Origin: Rossellomorea vietnamensis NBRC 101237
GTDB lineage: Bacteria; Bacillota; Bacilli; Bacillales; Bacillaceae_B
DNA: 34,764 nucleotides
Reading direction: 5' to 3'
Assembly: GCF_001591825.1 (NCBI RefSeq)
Contig: NZ_BCVQ01000041.1
Location: 1 to 34,764, forward strand
The translations under genes and the position numbers were made by a program. The notes beneath the pieces were generated by a model that ran no database searches, was not told the origin of the DNA, and saw only the letters and a list, made by a program, of their open reading frames with translations. Position 1 is the stretch's first letter, and each line of letters opens with the position of its first letter. This document shows positions 31,550-34,764 of the stretch, piece by piece.

Positions 31550-33787
31550 CTAGCTATGACAGCTTTCGCATTCTTCAAAATTGGATACAGACGTAGACCT
31601 TACATAATAAGTGGTTTTCAATCCGGACTTCCATGCGTCCAGGTGAAGATCCAGTAAATCTTTAGCCTTGATGTCATTACGCACATACAGATTAAATGAA
31701 ATCCCCTGATCGATATGCTTCTGCCTCCTTGCGTTCTGTTCCACACTCCAATGTTGATCCACTTGATAAGCGGTCTTGTAATACCAGGTTGTTTCCGGAG
31801 ACAGATCGGGAGCGGTCACTGGAATCTTGTAATCTTTCTTTTCTTCTGAATACTGGAGCCTGAATATCGGATCGATGCTCGCAGAGGACCCCGCAATGAT
31901 CGAGGTTGAGGAATTGGGGGCTACCGCCATTAAATATCCATTACGGATCCCTTTGTCTTTAATCCCATCCTTCAATTCCATCCATCTTTCACTTGAATAG
32001 TCCCGTTTCAGAAAATAATCTCCCGTCGCCCAGTCCGAGTCGTCGAAATAAGGATAGCTTCCTTTTTCCTTTGCCAGTTCATGGCTTGCTTTTATCGTAT
32101 AATAAGCAATCTCTTCATAAAGGGAATCACAATAGTCGACCGCCTGACTGCTTTCCCACTTCAATCCCTTCAGGGCAAGGAGATGATGCCATCCAAATGT
32201 CCCTAATCCGATTCCCCTGTACCGCTGATTGGTGATCTGGGCCTGCAGGACGGGAAGGTCGTTTAAGTCAATCACATTATCCAGCAGTCTTACGCCTATC
32301 GACACCACTCTCTCAAGCTCATCATCCAGGATGGTCTTGGCTAAAGAAATGGACGCGAGATTGCATACGACATAATCTCCCGGTGACTTATATGTGACGA
32401 TCTTCCCATCTTGTATCACCTCTTCTTCCATCACAGTCGCACTCATATTCTGAGTGATTTCGGTACATAGGTTACTGCAATAGATCATCCCTTTATGGGG
32501 ATTGGCATTCATGCGGTTAACGGTATCCCGGTAAAACATATACGGAGTCCCCGTTTCGAGCTGAGATATCATGATGCGCTTAAAGATTTCAATGGCAGGC
32601 ACCACTTCCCGTGAAAGGGTGGGGTGAGCGACACATTCCCAATACTTCTCACGAAAACTACCAGCACCGGATGTTTCGTCATAGAAGTCTTCCAGGGAAA
32701 AGCCCATGACTCCTTTCACTTCATGAGGGTCGAATAAATACCAGTCTTCCCTCTTTTCTACCTGTTCCATAAACAGATCGGGTAAGGAGACTCCCGTGAA
32801 AAGATCATGGGTCCTCTGCCTTTCGTCCCCATTGTTCAACCGGGTATCCAGAAAGGGGAAGATGTCTTTATGCCATACATCCAAATATACGGCGATCGCA
32901 CCTTGACGCTGACCCAGTTGATCGACGGAAACCGCCGTATTATTCAGTTGTTTCATCCACGGTATGACCCCGGAGCTCACTCCTTTAAATCCCTTAATAT
33001 CACTCCCCCTGCTGCGGACCTTTCCTAAATAAATTCCAAGGCCCCCACCATTCTTGCTAAGAGTGGACACGTCCGTATTACTGTCATAAATGCTCCTTAA
33101 GTCATCTTCAACCGTATCAATGAAACAGCTGGATAACTGGCCATGGCTTTTTCCTGCATTTGCAAAAGTAGGGGTTGCCACGGTCATATACAGATTGGAC
33201 AGTGCCCAATACGCTTCTTCAATCAAGGAAATTCTTTTTTCCTTTTCCTCATTCATGCATAACATCATACTGATGACCATAAATCGCTCTTGAGGAAGCT
33301 CCAGGACTTTTCCATTATGGGATTTTGTTAAATACCTCTCAGCCAGCGTAACGATCCCTATGTAAGTAAAGAGTTGATCCCTGTTGAAATCCAGAATGGA
33401 ACCTAAGTAATCCACTTCTTCCTTGCTATATGAATCCAGTAGTGACGGGGAATAAAGGTGAGCTTCAGTTAATTCTTTGACCATTTCATAAAATGAGCCG
33501 GATAGATTCTCTTTTGATTTCCCCCTTGAAAATGATATGCCCTCATATAAATCTTTGATGTACAAGGATGCTGCCACATAGGTCCAATCCGGTTCGAGTG
33601 CGGTAATACGTTCGATCGCTGTCAGGATCATGAAATGGTGAAGCTGTTCACTGGTCCATTCCTCCTGCTGATCTGCATACATGGTGATTTTCTTATCGAA
33701 TTCTGTGAAATCCAGGTTGGGAAACTGTCTGCTAAGGCTGTTGAGAATCCCTTCCACTTCTTTTTGTTTTACCATTGTGAATGTCAT
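31550..33787 (-). CDS. nrdA: Ribonucleotide reductase alpha subunit, class I (NrdA-like), lacking a complete ATP-cone
   Basis: A 745-residue catalytic subunit that reduces ribonucleoside diphosphates. Active-site residues are in place: C221 (QLSSCF) and C475 (VVCNLA) as redox pair; N439, C441 (thiyl radical) and E443 in SNLCTEITQ; Y727/Y728 (TTYYVRS) for radical transfer; and the C-terminal shuttle C740/C743 (CESCHS). The N-terminus begins directly with VEGILNSLSRQFPNLDF and helices matching the second half of the E. coli NrdA N-terminal region. The usual VxKRDG-type ATP-cone opening is missing, so dATP inhibition through that site is not expected. The ATG at 33787 has GGGAGG 8 nt upstream. 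It is expressed from a B12-riboswitch leader. Confidence 0.94.
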   Translation of the reverse strand: MTFTMVKQKEVEGILNSLSRQFPNLDFTEFDKKITMYADQQEEWTSEQLHHFMILTAIERITALEPDWTYVAASLYIKDLYEGISFSRGKSKENLSGSFYEMVKELTEAHLYSPSLLDSYSKEEVDYLGSILDFNRDQLFTYIGIVTLAERYLTKSHNGKVLELPQERFMVISMMLCMNEEKEKRISLIEEAYWALSNLYMTVATPTFANAGKSHGQLSSCFIDTVEDDLRSIYDSNTDVSTLSKNGGGLGIYLGKVRSRGSDIKGFKGVSSGVIPWMKQLNNTAVSVDQLGQRQGAIAVYLDVWHKDIFPFLDTRLNNGDERQRTHDLFTGVSLPDLFMEQVEKREDWYLFDPHEVKGVMGFSLEDFYDETSGAGSFREKYWECVAHPTLSREVVPAIEIFKRIMISQLETGTPYMFYRDTVNRMNANPHKGMIYCSNLCTEITQNMSATVMEEEVIQDGKIVTYKSPGDYVVCNLASISLAKTILDDELERVVSIGVRLLDNVIDLNDLPVLQAQITNQRYRGIGLGTFGWHHLLALKGLKWESSQAVDYCDSLYEEIAYYTIKASHELAKEKGSYPYFDDSDWATGDYFLKRDYSSERWMELKDGIKDKGIRNGYLMAVAPNSSTSIIAGSSASIDPIFRLQYSEEKKDYKIPVTAPDLSPETTWYYKTAYQVDQHWSVEQNARRQKHIDQGISFNLYVRNDIKAKDLLDLHLDAWKSGLKTTYYVRSTSVSNFEECESCHS

Positions 33788-33825
33788 GATTCATTCCTCC
33801 CGTTTTATTAATGTGGGAAGGAGTC

Positions 33826-33859
33826 AAAAAAAGCCCGTCCTTCAGGAAGGACGGGCTTT
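33826..33859 (-). terminator. Attenuator terminator of the cobalamin riboswitch
   Basis: Perfect 13-bp stem AAAGCCCGTCCTT / AAGGACGGGCTTT (33859-33847 and 33842-33830) followed leftward by TTTTTTT, 38 nt before the nrdA start. It acts as the OFF state of the nrdAB leader. Confidence 0.92.
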
Positions 33860-33943
33860 AAACAATACGGAGATATAAATAGACCTACGCCTATTGTAAT
33901 CCTCGCTTTATCCTCCCAATTCCCGAAGAAGATAACACGTGTT

Positions 33944-34100
33944 AAATAAGGCAGGTCTCCTGACTCGCGCTTCACTCTACTCTAAGGCCTTCCCATCGAT
34001 ACGACAGTGGCAGTTCCTTATTTCGTCAGCACATACAGTTGCGGGGACAGCTCCGGATTCTCACCGGATTCCCTTTTAAGTCTCATCAGACACCTTATTT
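33944..34100 (-). promoter_or_regulatory. Cobalamin (AdoCbl) riboswitch controlling nrdAB
   Basis: Reading leftward, P1 AAATAAGG / CCTTATTT (34100-34093 and 33951-33944) closes a fold with all class hallmarks: GGTGAGAATCCGGAGCTG then CCCCGCAACTGT, GCCACTG, GGGAAGG, and the B12 box AGTCAGGAGACCTGCC (33965-33950). Cobalamin riboswitches normally repress. Here repression would act on a B12-independent ribonucleotide reductase. Confidence 0.95.
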
Positions 34101-34112
34101 ACAGGTTATAAT

Positions 34113-34122
34113 CAATATATAG
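34113..34122 (-). promoter_or_regulatory. Possible NrdR box upstream of the nrdAB leader
   Basis: CTATATATTG matches the core of the NrdR-box consensus (CwAtATaTwG) at every position, 13 nt upstream of the riboswitch 5' edge where the promoter should be. The flanks do not match ACA/TGT, the region is AT-rich, and no clear second box at the usual spacing is seen. Confidence 0.35.
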
Positions 34123-34264
34123 TTATAAAAATGAAAACAGACACCAAATGTTGTGCCTTTAACTATCATATATGATTCAAAATGGATTTACAAGTAATCT
34201 ATTCATTTTTATTTTTGCTCTCTCCGCATAGATTGGTGTAAATTATTCAAATACTAAGTTCTGT

Positions 34265-34436
34265 AGCTCTGTCAACGAGGATGAGCTCTAGGGTGAGGGG
34301 AACTGCTTCGCTTTCCACGGACGTTCGGTCGAGCCTCCTCAGCACAGTTCGCTTCCGGGGTCTCGACACGCCCGTTTTTCCGTAGCAGTCTACGCAGTTC
34401 CCCTCACCCTCTATTTAAGCTATTGGAGACAGAGCT
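34265..34436. repeat. Palindromic intergenic repeat element, copy 1 (inverted orientation)
   Basis: A 172-bp non-coding element. The outermost arms are AGCTCTGTC / GACAGAGCT. Inside is a perfect 17-bp inverted repeat AGGGTGAGGGGAACTGC / GCAGTTCCCCTCACCCT (34290-34306 and 34394-34410). The interior (TTTCCACGGACG, GAGCCTCCTCAGC, GGGGTCTCGACACG) is the reverse complement of the same family as the element at 34571-34764 (GGAATAGCGGG, GACCCCGCAGG). It resembles dispersed Bacillaceae intergenic repeats I have seen with GAGACCCCGCAGG and GAGGAGGCTC boxes. Confidence 0.65.
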
Positions 34437-34570
34437 CAAAGATTTTCGAAACCCTACGTAGAATAAATAGCATATATTTCTCTTATTAATCAGTTGTTTC
34501 CGCATTTGAATGGATTTGAAGGAGTAGAGACAATTATTACAATAGTTTAAAAGATCATCTTAATGTAGTT

Positions 34571-34764
34571 GATTGGAGCGGAAGGTGCTCGACTCCGACG
34601 GGAATAGCGGGAAAGCCTGAAAAGCGGAGGTGGCTTGCTCAGCCCGGACAAGCATAAGATGAATGGGCTAAGAAGGCGTCCTTGTGCCTTCTTGGACCAT
34701 TTAGCTTATGACCTCGAGGGGCTAGACACCGTAGCTGGATCTTGAGACCCCGCAGGGCATTTGC
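34571..34764 (+). repeat. Palindromic intergenic repeat element, copy 2, interrupted and cut by the window edge
   Basis: It begins GATTGGAGCGGAAGGTGC, continues GACTCCGACGGGAATAGCGG and AAAGCCTGA (to 34620), and resumes at 34746 with GACCCCGCAGGGCATTTGC, where the window ends. In intact members of this family, as I recall them, the CTGA runs directly into GACCCCGCAGG. The 125 bp between (34621-34745) is therefore extra. The 3' half of the element lies outside the window. Confidence 0.55.
34621..34745. repeat. Hairpin element nested inside repeat copy 2
   Basis: A 125-bp segment with a 24-nt imperfect inverted repeat (arms 34654-34677, beginning ATAAGATGAATGG, and 34686-34709, ending CCATTTAGCTTAT) around an 8-nt loop. 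It is flanked by similar 5-mers, CCTGA (34616-34620) and CTTGA (34741-34745). It has no open reading frame, so it looks like a small non-autonomous or RNA-structural repeat. Confidence 0.5.

Noticed and set aside
33933..33944. Palindrome TAACACGTGTTA at the 3' edge of the cobalamin riboswitch
   Set aside because: It overlaps the P1 base and expression platform by one base and is more simply part of that RNA; no independent evidence for an operator.

Overview
The window looks like chromosomal DNA of a low-to-moderate G+C, endospore-forming Bacillaceae (Bacillus / Rossellomorea-like). The evidence is an alpha/beta-type small acid-soluble spore protein, a SigI/RsgI pair, AGGAGG-type ribosome binding sites, frequent GTG/TTG starts, Rho-independent terminators after most genes, and three Gram-positive leader-RNA classes (Mn yybP-ykoY, T-box, cobalamin). 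The species assignment is inference. No rRNA, tRNA, CRISPR, prophage or transposase gene was seen.

Layout. (1) 1-6.4 kb: ktrD, sspD, rsgI, sigI and a ykoY-like TerC gene, in an arrangement I recall from the B. subtilis ykoY-sigI-rsgI-sspD-ktrD region, with an added secreted DUF5667 gene between ykoY and sigI. The TerC gene has a Mn2+ riboswitch. The DUF5667 gene has a possible SigI-type promoter. (2) 6.4-14.3 kb: a small membrane protein, an extended SDR reductase, a SwrC-like RND efflux pump, an unrecognised polytopic membrane protein, and an NhaC-family transporter behind a T-box whose specifier reads best as UAC (Tyr). (3) 14.3-20.1 kb: an EAL-domain protein with an N-terminal four-cysteine module, release factor 3, a YueH-like protein, a concentrative nucleoside transporter, and a membrane diguanylate cyclase. 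(4) 20.1-25.6 kb: a stand-alone MurE paralogue, an M42 aminopeptidase, a small two-CxxC protein, a POT peptide transporter and a YihY/BrkB membrane protein. (5) 25.8-30.5 kb: tryptophan 2,3-dioxygenase, a CspB-like cold-shock protein, an OsmC-family protein, a DUF3243 protein, and an SDR plus aldehyde dehydrogenase pair. (6) 30.5-34.1 kb: a class Ia-like ribonucleotide reductase operon (nrdA-nrdB) behind a cobalamin riboswitch and terminator. (7) 34.1-34.76 kb: no genes, but two diverged copies of one palindromic intergenic repeat family in opposite orientation, one apparently split by a second hairpin element.

How the genes work together. Most genes are monocistronic, housekeeping or accessory. 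The real functional units are sigI-rsgI (ATGA overlap, sigma factor and membrane anti-sigma, possibly extended by DUF5667), nrdA-nrdB (16-nt gap), and the SDR-ALDH pair. The most informative signals are regulatory: a Mn-responsive switch on a TerC metal transporter, an uncharged-tRNA sensor on an NhaC-type carrier that points to an amino-acid (tyrosine) substrate, and a B12 switch on a B12-independent RNR that predicts a B12-dependent class II RNR elsewhere in the genome.
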